Assembly (NCBI GenBank): GCA_007844125.1
Contig: CM017559.1
Coordinates: 31,533,926-31,597,925, forward strand
DNA: 64,000 nt
Source: Sinonovacula constricta
Taxonomy: Eukaryota; Mollusca; Bivalvia; Cardiida; Solecurtidae
Reading direction: 5' to 3'
A program made the position numbers and the translations under genes. Positions 22,801-33,800 of this stretch are shown piece after piece; the first letter of the stretch is position 1, and the number at the start of each line of letters is the position of its first letter. The notes under the pieces were generated by a model. The model had not been told where the DNA came from. It was given only the letters and a program-made list of their open reading frames with translations, and searched no databases.

Positions 22801-25800
22801 ATAAAAATAGATAACATTCTCACCACCATCAAGAGGCGCAAACTAAAATGGTTTGGCCACTTTACAAGAGGAGATGGGCTTGCCACGATAGTGCTTCAGG
22901 GAACAGTCAAAGGAGGAAGAAAGAGAGGAAGACAGAAGAAGAGATGGGAAGACAGCATCACAGAATGGACAAGATTGAAACTGAGCGAGGCGGTCAAATG
23001 TGCGAAGGACAGAGATGGATGGAGAGGACTGGTTGACAGGTCATGGGACAGATGATCATGATGATGAGGTAACATGCACCGGATGATTTTTACGACCGCC
23101 ACACTACACTAGTAACATAAGATAGAATGTTTTGTTTTTTGTTCTTTAACTGCTTCACTCAGTCCAAATAACCCCACCCTAGACAATTAAAATGTGTCGG
23201 CCATGAACAAAACATGTTTACTTGCCTTTAAATACATTGAAAATTGAAATGTGGCCTTTTCTGGCTGCACAATGGGTGTTTATGGGTTAGTGGGGATGCA
23301 GTGGGTGTACCCGGTTGGACACAGCTTCAGTCTGCGGTGTTATTAAGAATGGAGTGGGGATTAGAGTATCTTACTTATCAATGCATAGGAATATGAAAAA
23401 AAGGATTTTTATGACCCCTTTCAGCTATGATCTCACGGCATGGTGTGTCTTTGAGGTGTGGGTGGGCGGAGGTGTTGGGGGTAATTTTAAATGCCATTAA
23501 TCGAGCGCGAGTATTTTCACATTGTACAGTTTTCATCTGCATTTTTTCATTGATTTAACCATGTAACTATCATGCCGGTGTCATCTTCGCTACAAAATCA
23601 GACTTTTGATGACGAAGCTTCCTGCAAGAGGCATTACATTGGTTGAGTGGTGCAAGCGGCGACCACGTAGGCTTACCCCGTTGGGCACTCGGCTGAAGAT
23701 GTCTGTTTTAAGCGTTGCTTGTACAGTATCATGCAATAATACACTGTTCTCACTGGCATCGTTATACTTGCACTCCCCACTTAAGGTAGATTAAAGGAAA
23801 ACAAATGCACATGTACATACATTCGTTCAAATAATTTACACAAATTCGTGTAAAAAAACACAATTACATTCGAACAGTAAGTAAACAGATGTTCCTGCAT
23901 GCATGTATGTGCATGTAGGTACACAATTGTATAGGAAGATTCTGCGTGATATCGCAATGCGTCATTTTACGACGCAGTAAATATGCATGCTTGACAATAA
24001 AACAGTATCTGCTCATCTGATGGTTATTGTTTTTGGCTGCTGTGATCTCAACCTAAAAGGATTTTACATTGGCCTTCCTACAACGGCGCCACTGATGCCC
24101 ATGAATAATTCGTACAGTTTTCAACCTACTCCGCTAGTTTGGGGGCGGTTATTAAATCTAGAGACATTGTACTCAACTTAAAACGCCTCCGTCTTTGGAA
24201 ACTGCTCAGAGGCAATCGCAACTACTCGGGAATATCCGGAGCAGTCCGGCATACAACTCCACAATCGGAACTCCTCGGTATCTGGTGCGATAATCCGTAC
24301 AGAAATCACGATCGTTTTGTTCGCCGGAAATCGGAAGAACATGCCTAAAATGTGGTTCGCACAAAACATAAACAATGGCGTCATTTGACAGCTGTTTTCT
24401 TTGCTGTGCTTTATAAATTAAACTTGAATTATTTAAATTTGAAGCAGCCACAAATTGAAGTTTAACTGGCATCGTACTATAGTGAGCTGTCATCCGACCC
24501 GCCAGCTTTTTTTTGACGTCTGTCACAAAAGGAGTCCCATTTAGAGAAATGGCCGAGGTGATCCGACTACCTACATACATCCGAGAGATGATGCGTGAAT
24601 TATCCGAGGTGTTCCGATTGACAACTCCAGTTACGAATGCATCTTTGGCCTTATCCGTACACGTCTGGAAAAGAACGAGGCAATCCGAATTACTTAAAAC
24701 GGCCGAGGTGTTTCGAGTGAACCCTGTATGTATATATATATATGTATGTATGAATCCGGAGCCTTATTCTTGTCCTATGCTACGACGATTTCATAACTAC
24801 TTTAATGGCCAGGCAGGGTAAACCATGAACAAATCTAATTTATTTTTCATTTTCAAACCTATCTAATTAGCTTAATGGTCGAATCCAGATGTCAATCATA
24901 TTTATAAAACAAATCAAAAAACAACAACAAAACATTATTACAATTAAACTTACTGACTGATAGGATGCGGCAACAGTTAATAATCTATATAATTAAAATT
25001 ACTTTTTTTGCAAATGTTGTTTTCATTTTAAGGTTATTTAGCCTGTTACAACTAGTTTTAAATTCCGCGCGTTTTGTGTTGTTGTTGTTTTGTGTGTTTT
25101 TTTACAAAGTGTATTGGGAACGTCACGTGACCATTGTTAAAAGAACGGTCAGTACAAAACTTACTCGGACAGTCACTGGTGTCAGCCATTTTGTTGTTTA
25201 TCTGTAGGCCTATAGTGTAAGTCACGTTACCATTTGACGCGTCATTGAGTCGTGTGAAACGTAGCCACGGTGTTTCCCTTAAGTATTTTATAAACATTAG
25301 AAAACGTCCGGTTTTATCCAGAAAGGGCTGTAAACTCGTAAACTTTATAATCAGGAGTTACATCAGATGCAACGAACACATGCGTCCACTACTATCTCCA
25401 CCTATTAAATTATCCACAGAACTCAAATTCGATACTCAGCCTTTAAAAAAATACTCCACTTAATCGTCAATTGCATGCATATTTGTATTTAAAAAAATAA
25501 AAGAAAAGAAGCATCTATATCAATTTATGTAACTGTTGGTTATCTTATCTTTATCTTTAAATGTATCGGTTGCGTGCCGTCTCAGAATTGTGCTTATCTT
25601 TTATTTCTGGCAAACTTAATAGAAAGTTAAGTATTTTGTTGCGCCATCAATAATGGGTTTGCTGGCTAAAATGTGGTCGTTAAACACAGTTTAAATAAGA
25701 AAAAGATGCTTTGAATGTTTTCATATAAATCTTTATGACTACCATTATATACGTAAACTAACATCTACAGCATACGAGAAAAACAATACAATTCAGCAGC

Positions 25801-28589
25801 TGTTTATATGATAGAGCAAGAACAAAGATTTTTTAAAAATGTTATAAAAAGTGCTTTAACTTGTAGGATTCGAAGCCGGGACCTCTTCTGTCAGTCCATT
25901 GCACAACTGACTTTGTGTGTTTGTAAATGCTTGTTACTATTCATTTCTGTTTGAAAGGCACATTGTTTACATTAATACTTCAACATAATCCATTTGATGG
26001 TTTTAAGGGATTATCAGCACATTTGAATTTAAGTCGGGGCAAGTGAATGATCAAACGTTTTTGCTTTGGTCAGTCTTCAGTGTCAGCTACTTCATTTAAT
26101 GAATTAATTTATTTGGATAAATATTTATGCATCAATTACATTGTATTACCGAAGATATGGCTTTTAATATATTCTGTTCAGGTCCTCATAATTTCGGGTG
26201 TATGTTTTGTAACGATGAAATTGATTTGTAGAATAAATATTTGTATTTTAGAGAAAATATATGCTAGAGAGTCTCCTTGTGGTAAAGTGTAGTCTGATTG
26301 AATTGAAAGCTTTCTGCATCCGAGACGAGCTATCTACTGCGCCTTCTGTGTCGGCTTCATTGAATAGATACATTATTTATTCACCAGAATAAAATATGTT
26401 TCCAGGCAACGGCCAGATTGACTTTGACGAATTTGTCAGTTTGATGACCACGAAAACCAATGAGATGCGGAAACAGATGTCACGTGATGAATCGGAGTTA
26501 CGGGAGGCTTTTAAGGTGTTTGATCAAAATGGCGACGGTAGGCGAACGATTTATTAGCATTACTTGAATGAATATCACTTCACTTTAGTTGTGCGCTCTG
26601 GTCTTCCCTTTGTTAATAATCGATGCGTTAATATAATATATTTAAAAATGTATGAGAAAACAAACCATAAACTTACCATTCTCTCACCAGAGGGCGTGCT
26701 ACACAAGTTTCGCTTACACCTCTGTCAACGCCGGGAAAAGTAGTTCTCATACACGTGATATTCTATCGTCACATGTCGCAAAATAGTTCCCCGAAAATTT
26801 GGGTTAAAATATATCTTAAACATTGTTCTAAAAAAAGTAAAATACCCATTTTCATTTTAAGTAAAATATACAGAGATCAAAATAATCTCACGAGCATTTT
26901 ATTCATTATTTATATTTTGAACAAGAATCTTGTACACTGAGAGTTGACAGAGGTGTAAGCGAAACTTGTGTACCACGCCCTCTGGTGAGAGAAACTTACG
27001 TCATCGTCTATTAATAGACAGGATGTTGTCATTTTGGACTAGGCGTCTTTTGTCGGTGTACGGCTAGTTTACAAAATAAATGAGTTTCTTGCTAAAAAAA
27101 TCGGTGTCTACGAAACCACAACGTATTTTATATAATAAAAATTATCGGATACAATGCACGTTTCGTATCAAACCAAAATCTCTGAGAGGTTAACAGAAAA
27201 GCGAACCTGTCACTTATCAAAGAAGTATTTACAGTATTTTGACAAATTCACCACAACTATCAGCAGCTCTTTCCTACACCCGACCGCAAAGAAAATCATC
27301 GTTTTAAAAGTTGCGAGAATCTGCACAGGTTACAGTTTTGCACATTTAAAATAAAATCCTTCCATATTTTACAGGAAAGATCAGCTGTAAGGAGCTAAAG
27401 TGCGTTCTAAATTCCATAGGGGAGAAGATGACGGAGCGAGAATTCGCCGAGCTAATCAAAGAGGCCGATATGGATGGCGATGGTTCCATTAGTTTCGAAG
27501 GTATGTGCAACAAAGACTGAAAACCAATTAACAACATTTTGCCGCTAAATAGTCAGTTGTCATTTTTCGGTCTCGCTGTCTAACCTTACTTTTGACTACA
27601 TACAAATGCAGCCGTACGGTCCGCAAGAATGAAAATTAAAGCGACTATCAATTGTACAAATTCCATGAAACGACATGTACATTATTGTTCCTATTAAACA
27701 TCCTGTATGAGGGAAGTGGGGCTATTAAAAAAGAAGCGTTTACCAATTTTGTAAAAGAAAGAATCAAACGCAATTTCCTGTTATACGCGTCTCAACTGTC
27801 TAGTAAGTAGGCCAATTCATTAAGACCGCATTTTGAGTTACATTGTATCTACATATGTAGGTGAAGAACTTAAATGTGATTAATAAAGTCATAATGCAAC
27901 TGTTTTAGAATTTCTATAAATTTTAATAACAAAAAAGAAAAAAAATTTGGTGTGCTTGGTTCATACAAGCCTTCTTGAAAGAAAAGAAAAAAGTCAATTA
28001 AGTGTGTTATTAAAATCAGCAAACTCTCCATATTTTTAAAGATACTTCTTGTTTAGACTGATAGTGTCCATTTTACCAAAAGTAATGCTCACGAAAGAGA
28101 TAACAGCTTATACGAAAAAACCGACCAATTTTTCCATAGTCGCCACGTTATAACAGACAAGCAACCAAAAGTATAGCTTAAAACTATGCCATGGAGAATT
28201 GTTACGGCTATTGTGTTCAGCACTTTGTCTTATGAAAAACTATTTATTCGCGATATGACGTGATTCCCTCGCAAAGTTATGCCCCAGACAAGCAAATCAC
28301 CAAGGGGATGGCGGGGCTGGGGCGTTCGTCCCATAACATACATACACTATACCAACTATGATGGTAGAGGTGTGTGTAACGAAATTTTTTAACTGAAACG
28401 CGAACGGTAGACAATCTCCAACCGCTAGCCCATCTATTTTATTGTGGCTTTTTTTACTTTTTAAATAATAATTTATAAAGAAAACAACAGCAACAAAAAG
28501 AAAACACCGAAAACATCTTTACATGCCTGAGTAACTCAATGATTTTCTTTTCAGAATTCACCAAAGTCCTGGCCCACAAGTTCGTGTAG
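19662..28589 (+). CDS. Calmodulin-like protein, four EF-hands (5' end unresolved)
   Basis: A Ca2+-binding sensor of the calmodulin/troponin C superfamily. Four exons splice in phase: 19662-19805, 26406-26537, 27375-27500 and 28555-28589. All four 12-residue EF loops are canonical: DRDGNGKISASE, DEDGNGQIDFDE, DQNGDGKISCKE and DMDGDGSISFEE, each with Asp at 1 and Glu at 12. The two lobes are joined by a linker containing TNEMRKQMSRDESELREAF. The protein ends EFTKVLAHKFV, slightly longer than calmodulin's EFVQMMTAK. Loops 2, 3 and 4 are each interrupted or closed by a phase-1 intron. Divergence from true calmodulin (about half identical by eye) indicates a lineage-specific calmodulin-like paralogue. 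Cytosolic location is expected; the target is unknown. The start codon is missing. Confidence 0.93.
21300..21560. repeat. Dispersed 'ccgtccggctgtcgacaac' repeat
   Basis: Includes 'ctcgtccgtccggctgtcga', 'caacttttgctt', 'tttctcttcataaaccc' and 'cgctgcacagtgtggccgc'. From memory, very similar sequence is scattered through bivalve genomes. Only one copy is visible in this window, so the boundaries are estimated. Confidence 0.4.
22252..23125 (+). repeat. R element split by a LINE 3' fragment
   Basis: Starts 'gaaatatgacaaagttcta', follows copy 2 through 'tgattaagcaaaaagagcaa', 'ggttttacagagctctaacc' and 'tatcaaaggaaatta', and resumes after the LINE insertion with 'gaccgccacactacactag' at about 23093. 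Copy 2 (9899-10535) provides the uninterrupted version. Confidence 0.75.
22811..23075 (+). mobile_element. Non-LTR retrotransposon 3' fragment (C-terminal RT tail)
   Basis: The frame contains KRRKLKWFGHFTRGDG, then VLQGTVKGGRKRGRQKKRW and EDSITEWTRLKLSEAVKCA, followed by DRDGWRGLVDRSWDR and a stop. This is the characteristic C-terminal tail of many invertebrate LINE reverse transcriptases. Only the last roughly 80 codons are present: a 5'-truncated insertion, as expected from target-primed reverse transcription. It ends in 'gatgatcatgatgatgag'. The short direct repeat 'taacat' on both sides could be the target duplication. The open frame starts upstream (22711) in R sequence, which is fortuitous. 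Confidence 0.85.
23140..24180. other. Intronic sequence, no recognisable element
   Basis: Includes a G-rich patch ('gtgggtgggcggaggtgttg', about 23458-23490). Open frames are short and without family resemblance. Confidence 0.5.
24262..24620. mobile_element. Mutator-like MITE copy 2, 9-bp target duplication
   Basis: Begins 'caatcggaactcctcgg' and ends 'ccgaggtgttccgattg', inverted repeats of 17 bp with one mismatch. The 9-bp sequence 'acaactcca' is duplicated exactly at 24253-24261 and 24621-24629. The interior matches the element at 10857-11249 in reverse orientation, for example 'acatacatccgagagatgat' against 'catctctcggatgtatgtag'. Related motifs just outside (aatatccggagcagtccgg, aacggccgaggtgtttcg) suggest insertion near another family member. 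Confidence 0.9.
25863..25915 (-). repeat. tRNA-like remnant (possible SINE head)
   Basis: On the minus strand, 'cagttgtgcaatggactgac' is followed by 'ggcttcgaatcc', which resembles a polymerase III B box. A second similar piece on the same strand at 26305-26352 reads 'gcgcagtagatagctcgtct'. Neither folds into a complete tRNA by inspection. Confidence 0.35.
26406..26537 (+). CDS. Calmodulin-like exon: EF-hand 2, linker, start of EF-hand 3
   Basis: Acceptor 'tgtttccag', donor 'gtaggc'. Encodes the rest of loop 2 (NGQIDFDEF), the central linker and LREAFKVFDQNGDG, again splitting the glycine codon of the EF loop at phase 1. Confidence 0.95.
26679..26993. mobile_element. MITE with ~49-bp terminal inverted repeats
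   Basis: The sequence 26681-26729, starting 'ctctcaccagagggcgtg', is repeated in inverted orientation at 26943-26991 with one mismatch over 49 bp. The element is about 315 bp with an AT-rich core. A flanking direct repeat 'aaacttac' on each side could be an 8-bp target duplication, which would suit a hAT-type element, but the inverted repeats do not reach that repeat symmetrically. It sits in the third intron of the calmodulin-like gene. Confidence 0.85.
27375..27500 (+). CDS. Calmodulin-like exon: EF-hand 3 and EF-hand 4
   Basis: Acceptor 'ttttacag', donor 'gtatgt'. Encodes KISCKELKCVLNSIGEKM and then LIKEADMDGDGSISFE, the fourth EF loop, ending after the first base of the final loop glutamate. 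Confidence 0.95.
27553..27720. repeat. Intronic repeat related to 20610-20765
   Basis: Shares 'gctgtctaacct', 'acttttga', a 'caatacagacgca'/'acaaatgcagccgta' segment, 'gaatga' and 'attgt(g/t)cctat(t)aaac' in order with the sequence in the second intron. Similarity is partial. 27720-28550 is intron without other recognisable features. Confidence 0.5.
28555..28589 (+). CDS. Calmodulin-like last coding exon
   Basis: Acceptor 'ttttcttttcag'. Completes the loop glutamate and adds FTKVLAHKFV before a TAG stop. The 3' untranslated region follows. Confidence 0.95.
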
Positions 28590-29020
28590 AAGTCACCTTT
28601 GCTTATCCATCACTAATCTATATTTGTACATTTCACCTTTTTTTAATGTGGAGTTGACTACATGCAGATCAGGAGTTGAATCTTTATGTCCGATATTTGA
28701 ACAGGAATCATTTGTTTATAAATTGGATTACTATTACAGAGTATAAAAACACAAGGTTGTATCAATTGTTTATTTGTGAAGATTGTTTAAGCTGAATTTG
28801 AGTTTGTGTCCACCTATGTACAAATACCAATTAGTCATGATAGTTTTGATGTAACTCATCATCTTGCTTAGTATATCTTAAAACAAATTCAACCTTCCAG
28901 GAGCATGCATTTAGCACCTCATCAATAATGTCTTGTTCTTGTTTTAAATTATTCATTCATCAAACTCTACAGCACGAACTGTCAAAAAATGAAATATAGC
29001 AATCTAACAATAGTAGTCAT

Positions 29021-29026
29021 AATAAA
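29021..29026 (+). promoter_or_regulatory. Possible poly(A) signal of the calmodulin-like gene
   Basis: AATAAA about 430 nt past the stop codon, just before the 43-bp minisatellite. Other AATAAA motifs occur further down, so the site used is uncertain. Confidence 0.35.
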
Positions 29027-29029
29027 GGG

Positions 29030-29475
29030 AAAATATAAAGGATTAACAAGCGTGTCAATTCTGACAAGAGTTGTAAAATTACAGGATTAACAAGCGTGTA
29101 CAGTCTGATAAAAGGTTAAAATGACAGGATTAACAAGCGTGTCCAGTCTGATAAAAGGGTAAAATTACAGGCTTAACAAGTGATCCAGTCTGATAAAAGG
29201 GTAAAATTACAGGATTAACAAGCGTGTCCAGTCTGATAAAAGGGTAAAATTACAGGATTAACAAGCGTGTCCAGTCTGATAAAGGGTAAAATTACAGGAT
29301 TAACAAGCGTGTCCAGTCTGATAAAAGGGTGAAATTACAGGATTAACAAGCGTGTCCAGTCTGACAAAGGGTTTACAGAATTAACAAGCGTGTCCAGTCT
29401 GATAAAATTACAGGATTAACAAGCGTGTTCAGTCTGATAAAAATGAAAGGATTTACGATCGTGTCTAGTCTAACA
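29030..29475 (+). repeat. 43-bp minisatellite, about 10 units
   Basis: Units follow 'acaggattaacaagcgtgtc' + 'cagtctgataaaagggtaaa' + 'att', with lengths of about 33-44 bp because of small deletions in some units. It begins right after the candidate poly(A) signal and ends near 'gtctagtctaacaat'. Not coding. Confidence 0.92.
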
Positions 29476-29535
29476 ATGGCAGAACTCTGTATTTATGATA
29501 CTATATTAACCATGACTTGATCAGGCTTATGTTAA

Positions 29536-29583
29536 CAGTGTATATCCAGATCAGCCAACTGCAGCTGGTAGCGGACTGATCTG
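29536..29583. repeat. Short inverted repeat
   Basis: 'atccagatcag' and 'ctgatctggat' form an 11-bp perfect inverted repeat around a GC-richer loop containing 'actgcagctggtagc'. It may be a transposon relic or simply a hairpin. 29600-30400 is otherwise featureless AT-rich sequence. Confidence 0.5.
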
Positions 29584-30408
29584 GATCTTCAATATATCCT
29601 GATGAATGTTTCGCGATATGTTGTGTCACCTTTGCATGCAAAAAACAACAGCCTTCGTTGCTTATTGGCAAATGTAGCATTGTAGGGCTAAAAATATCAT
29701 TTTTGAAAGGTCAACAGTTTTTGGTACCATTTTTCAAACTGAAAGTAAGCACATGCACACATGCTTTATAATTCGTTATAAGTTCATTATATTTATACAT
29801 ATAAGATATTTGATTTTTTATGTTGCAAGACTGATTTTATCTCACCAAGGAATCAGAAAAATGTTCACGAATGACTAAGCCATTAGTGAAAACGCTTTTA
29901 ATGTGATGACCAGAAGACCGATGTGTGGATAGTAATACGAGGCCAAGTATTTGACAACAGTGGCTTATTGTGTACGTAGTTCAAATTAAAAAAAACACAA
30001 CATTATTGTGAAAAATTATTTATTTCACTAATAAAGCCTTCACAAATGATACCATATTAATGTCAAGCTGGTAGGATTTGTATGGCACATGCTACATTGT
30101 TTTAACTTATAGCACTTGTTTATCTTTCGATTTCTGTTTAATTTTACAAGTGTTGATTTTACGAGGCAGTAAAATGAGCGCAAACATTGTAACATAATTT
30201 TATGAATAATTATTATGCTTTTTTCAAATAAAGTAAAAATGAAAGGATATTTTAGCAGTTTAGTATGCTTAATCTAATAACGAAAAATGTTTATAAATCA
30301 AATAAATTATCATAATTCCATCGCTAAGTGGTATATTGAGTTTTAGTATTTAACATTTACATTTTTTCTTTAATATTTTAATATTTTTCTTTAATACCTT
30401 CTTCGATG

Positions 30409-30897
30409 CAAGTGCAAGATACACAGATAAAAATAGACATTATAGATAGGTTCCATGTGATAAGACAGTTTCAGGCAGCCATCTTTAAAAGCAGAAGCTA
30501 ATGCAGGATAAATTCTGGAAATATGTGCTGTATTAAACTCCCCACTGTGTTTTATTTTTCTTTTCAGTCTATTTTGATACAACCAAAAAAGATACACTGT
30601 TCATTTTGTTTAAGGATGAGCCAATAATTTTATTTATTTCTGTGTAATTCTTTGTGCGTTGATCAATTTTAAAAATATTGCATTCTAAAAATTTTAATTT
30701 TAAGAGCTTTCAATATTTTATAGTTTTTAATTTTTGGACCATAAATGAAGAGATTAAAATAAAATAAAATTTACTCTTCTATACAATTCATCAAAAATCC
30801 CTTGAAGTTGCCATAAAAGATGGCTGCCAAGATAAAGGATCTTCACTGATGTGGAATACAAGTGCAAGATACACAAAGATAAAAATAGACACTATAC
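30409..30897. repeat. Non-autonomous element copy 1 with direct-repeat flanks
   Basis: Matches, in reverse orientation, the element at 43751-44272: for example 'aatatgtgctgtattaaact', 'gcagaagctaatgcagg' and 'aagatggctgccaagata' are shared. The ends carry imperfect inverted repeats around 'ggcagccatcttt'. It is flanked by a 37-bp near-identical direct repeat ('caagtgcaagatacaca' ... 'agataaaaatagaca'). The 68-residue minus-strand frame within it is not conserved in the other copy. Confidence 0.75.
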
Positions 30898-30899
30898 AC

Positions 30900-33800
30900 T
30901 TAATGCTAATCCTAATGGAAAAACACATTTTCTTCTGTTTCCTGAATGGCACATTTTCATTACCCCATTGACCAATAAAAGCATAAGTTCTGTGTGTTAA
31001 ACAGTGGAATTATCCAGCCAAGTAACAGGAATTTAAAGTGTAGCTTCATTTATTTCCAGTTTACACTTTTAAATTTTAAAAATAAGGCATGCCCATCACA
31101 TCACCGAACATAGCGTTATTGCAGTATTACTTTCAGCTCATTAAATGTTGAAATTGCTATGATAGATGTTATGACAATTTGTTGAAAATTAAATAAAAAT
31201 ACTGAAATTGCTTCTTATCTCAGAAATTATAGCAAGAATGCAAAATTAGTCTGCCACCTTTCCTTTCAATAAGTCATTTAATAGCACTGGTATTGGCTGC
31301 ATTCACACCAACTGGTCTATATTTACATGCCATAGTAAAGCCTGGTGTTTAAATATTAAACCGAATAACCACCATAGCAATGCTCATATTGATCATAAAA
31401 GCAGTATTACTGCAAAAGAAAAATAGCAATGTCATTTAACATGATTATTTATAGAGCAGCACAAGACAGTTAATAATAAGAATTTATTTGGTTTCCACAA
31501 TAATGTCTGACTGAAGTTTCACTTGCATCACAATCACACACTTGCTCAAATTAAGTTATTACAAAATCATCACTTTATACCACTAATAGAAAGGATGTAT
31601 AAGCACTTTCTTCAGGCTTTGACACCTTTGATACATGTACAATACCAACATTTTAAAGGATGTGAACACAGCTTGAATAAATACACAATTTCATATCAGA
31701 ACTTTAAAAGGCTTCAAATTAGGCATATAAGAGTGCAAGAACGCTTTATAATTTATAGGTACCAGTATTTAGATTTTAGCATTGCTATCAAGCCAATCAG
31801 CCTACTTTTTTATGACTGTGTCTATGCCCAAGACCTATTTTACCTGAAGATAAACAGTGTTGCTGCACTGAAAATGGCTAAAAAAAAACAACATAAAATG
31901 CATTCATTCTCGCAACCTAAAAAAACATTTTAAAGGGAAGTGTGTTCATATATTATCTAAAGATCCAACATATTGTTTTGTATTGTTTTATTCCCTTTGC
32001 TTCTTTGAACAAAAGATTATTTAACCAAAAATAATAGTTTTACCAACTGTGACTAAGTCCCTTTTAAATCACAATGGCAAGAATAAATCTTCAGATGGTT
32101 TTCCAAAACACTGTTTGCTTTATTCAATAAATTAACCTATTTTTTTACAGAGAAAATGTTTGACAACTTATACTACATTCAGATAAGTGTATATATCTTT
32201 GAACTTAAGTAAAGTAACTGTCAAAGACGATAAACATAATAAGAAATGAACACATATGATGTGTTGTATGCCTTAAAGGACAAGTGTTTGCTGTATTTAA
32301 TCAATATTCATCATCCAGTTTTGATTTAATGGATATTTTAAATATTGGTTTCCTTATCTTTAATCAACATGAAAGAGTCTCTTTTTTGAGAAATACATTT
32401 TTTTTTCTATTGTTTTTTTTGTGTTTTATCCTCTCTGGGAACCGTGTCTTGATATTTGTATAAGTATTGTTTGGAAGCAAATGATGGCATAAAACAAATT
32501 ATCCAAACATATGACCTCATTGGTTTGACAAACTATTTATTTTTAACACATATGAAAAGACTGATTTCCCTGACATTTTCTGCTTAGAGTGTTTGATTTA
32601 AAAACACACACACCAAGCTTTAAATATCCATATGATGTAGTTCAGAGCTGCCCATAATGTTATAATATGTAGTTGGGTTGATCCTCCTTGCTATGAAATA
32701 CTTCTTACCACATGGTTTTGATTTTTTTAGTTGTTTGTAACAAATTTGTTATCTAATTTAGCACAAATTATTAAAAAATACTCATTTAAAATAACAATAA
32801 AAGAGACCTGTTCTTTCTAAATCCGGTATGAGTAATACAGATAAAAATTTCAAAGTGAACAAGTAAATAAAAAATAATGGTCACTATAAATGCTCATACG
32901 TGAATTAAAATCCAGTCTCTAGTTTCAAAGCAGTTAAGACCTATTTCTGATACTCCTCAACTGGAGTTGCTGCATTAGGCTTGTCCTATCTTTAATGGTA
33001 ATTTAACACTTAAACTGACAGCATCTAAATAATAAATGAGGAATATGTATATAAATACACTACAATACACTATTCATAGCCTTGATCTTTTATAAACTTT
33101 TTATCTTGATAACAAGATTAAAAAGCTGTCTGCTATAAAATGCAACAGCTATATGGATTGTAGATTAAAGCTTTTGGAAACATTGAAATTATGGCTTTTT
33201 TGGTCACTGCTTAGTAACCTTTTCCCAGAACACATTTTACCTTATTCTAGTTGTTCTCTTCTTCCTTCCCCTTGCAGAAACATTTCTCACTTTTGTGTTT
33301 TTTCCAAGCTCAATTTTTCATTGCTCAAGCTGATTCTTTTCTTATTTCTTAGTAGTAATTATTTACTTATCTTTCATGTGTCATTTTATTATCGTCATAT
33401 CACCTTAACTAGCTGGTAGTGTAAAGAAATAAGGAACTATAACATTGTCTCTATTAAGAGTTTTTTGTTACAGTGAGTAAAGAACTTTAAGCAAAGTCTC
33501 AACAGAGAACTGTTTCTGCAAGTGAGGCCATGTGATGACTGTTTTAGTTTTTCATTTACCATTAACTTCATAATAAACGCTCCCTCTCTATTAAATGCCC
33601 CCATCCCAATGATTTTCAAAAAAAAAAAAATGAAGGAACAAACTATTTAAAAACAATGTTTTTAAAATGAAACTGTCTTTACTCCCCATCTGTCCATATA
33701 AGGTCTTTAATAACAGTGTTAACTTCACTTTTAACTAAATTAAACTTAACTTCCAAAATTAACTGAATTTTAATTAAGGCTAATAAATTGTTACGCCTGT

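Larger units (their letters stand above)
19806..26405 (+). other. Second intron of the calmodulin-like gene (6.6 kb)
   Basis: Bounded by gtaaga and 'tgtttccag'. It contains a 150-bp sequence near 20610-20765 with a relative downstream of exon 3, a bivalve-type dispersed repeat at about 21340-21560, an R element with a nested LINE tail (22252-23125), a G-rich stretch near 23450-23490, a Mutator-like MITE (24262-24620) and possible tRNA-like remnants at 25863-25915 and 26305-26352. The numerous short frames inside look like chance. Confidence 0.85.

Noticed and set aside
22711..23055. Single 114-residue gene
   Set aside because: The first third is R element sequence and the rest is a truncated LINE tail, so the frame is fortuitous.
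29030..29475. CRISPR-like array
   Set aside because: The units are contiguous 43-bp tandem repeats without unique spacers, in a eukaryotic genome.
31523..31933. 136-residue open frame on the plus strand
   Set aside because: AT-rich composition, no motif, no splice or family support.
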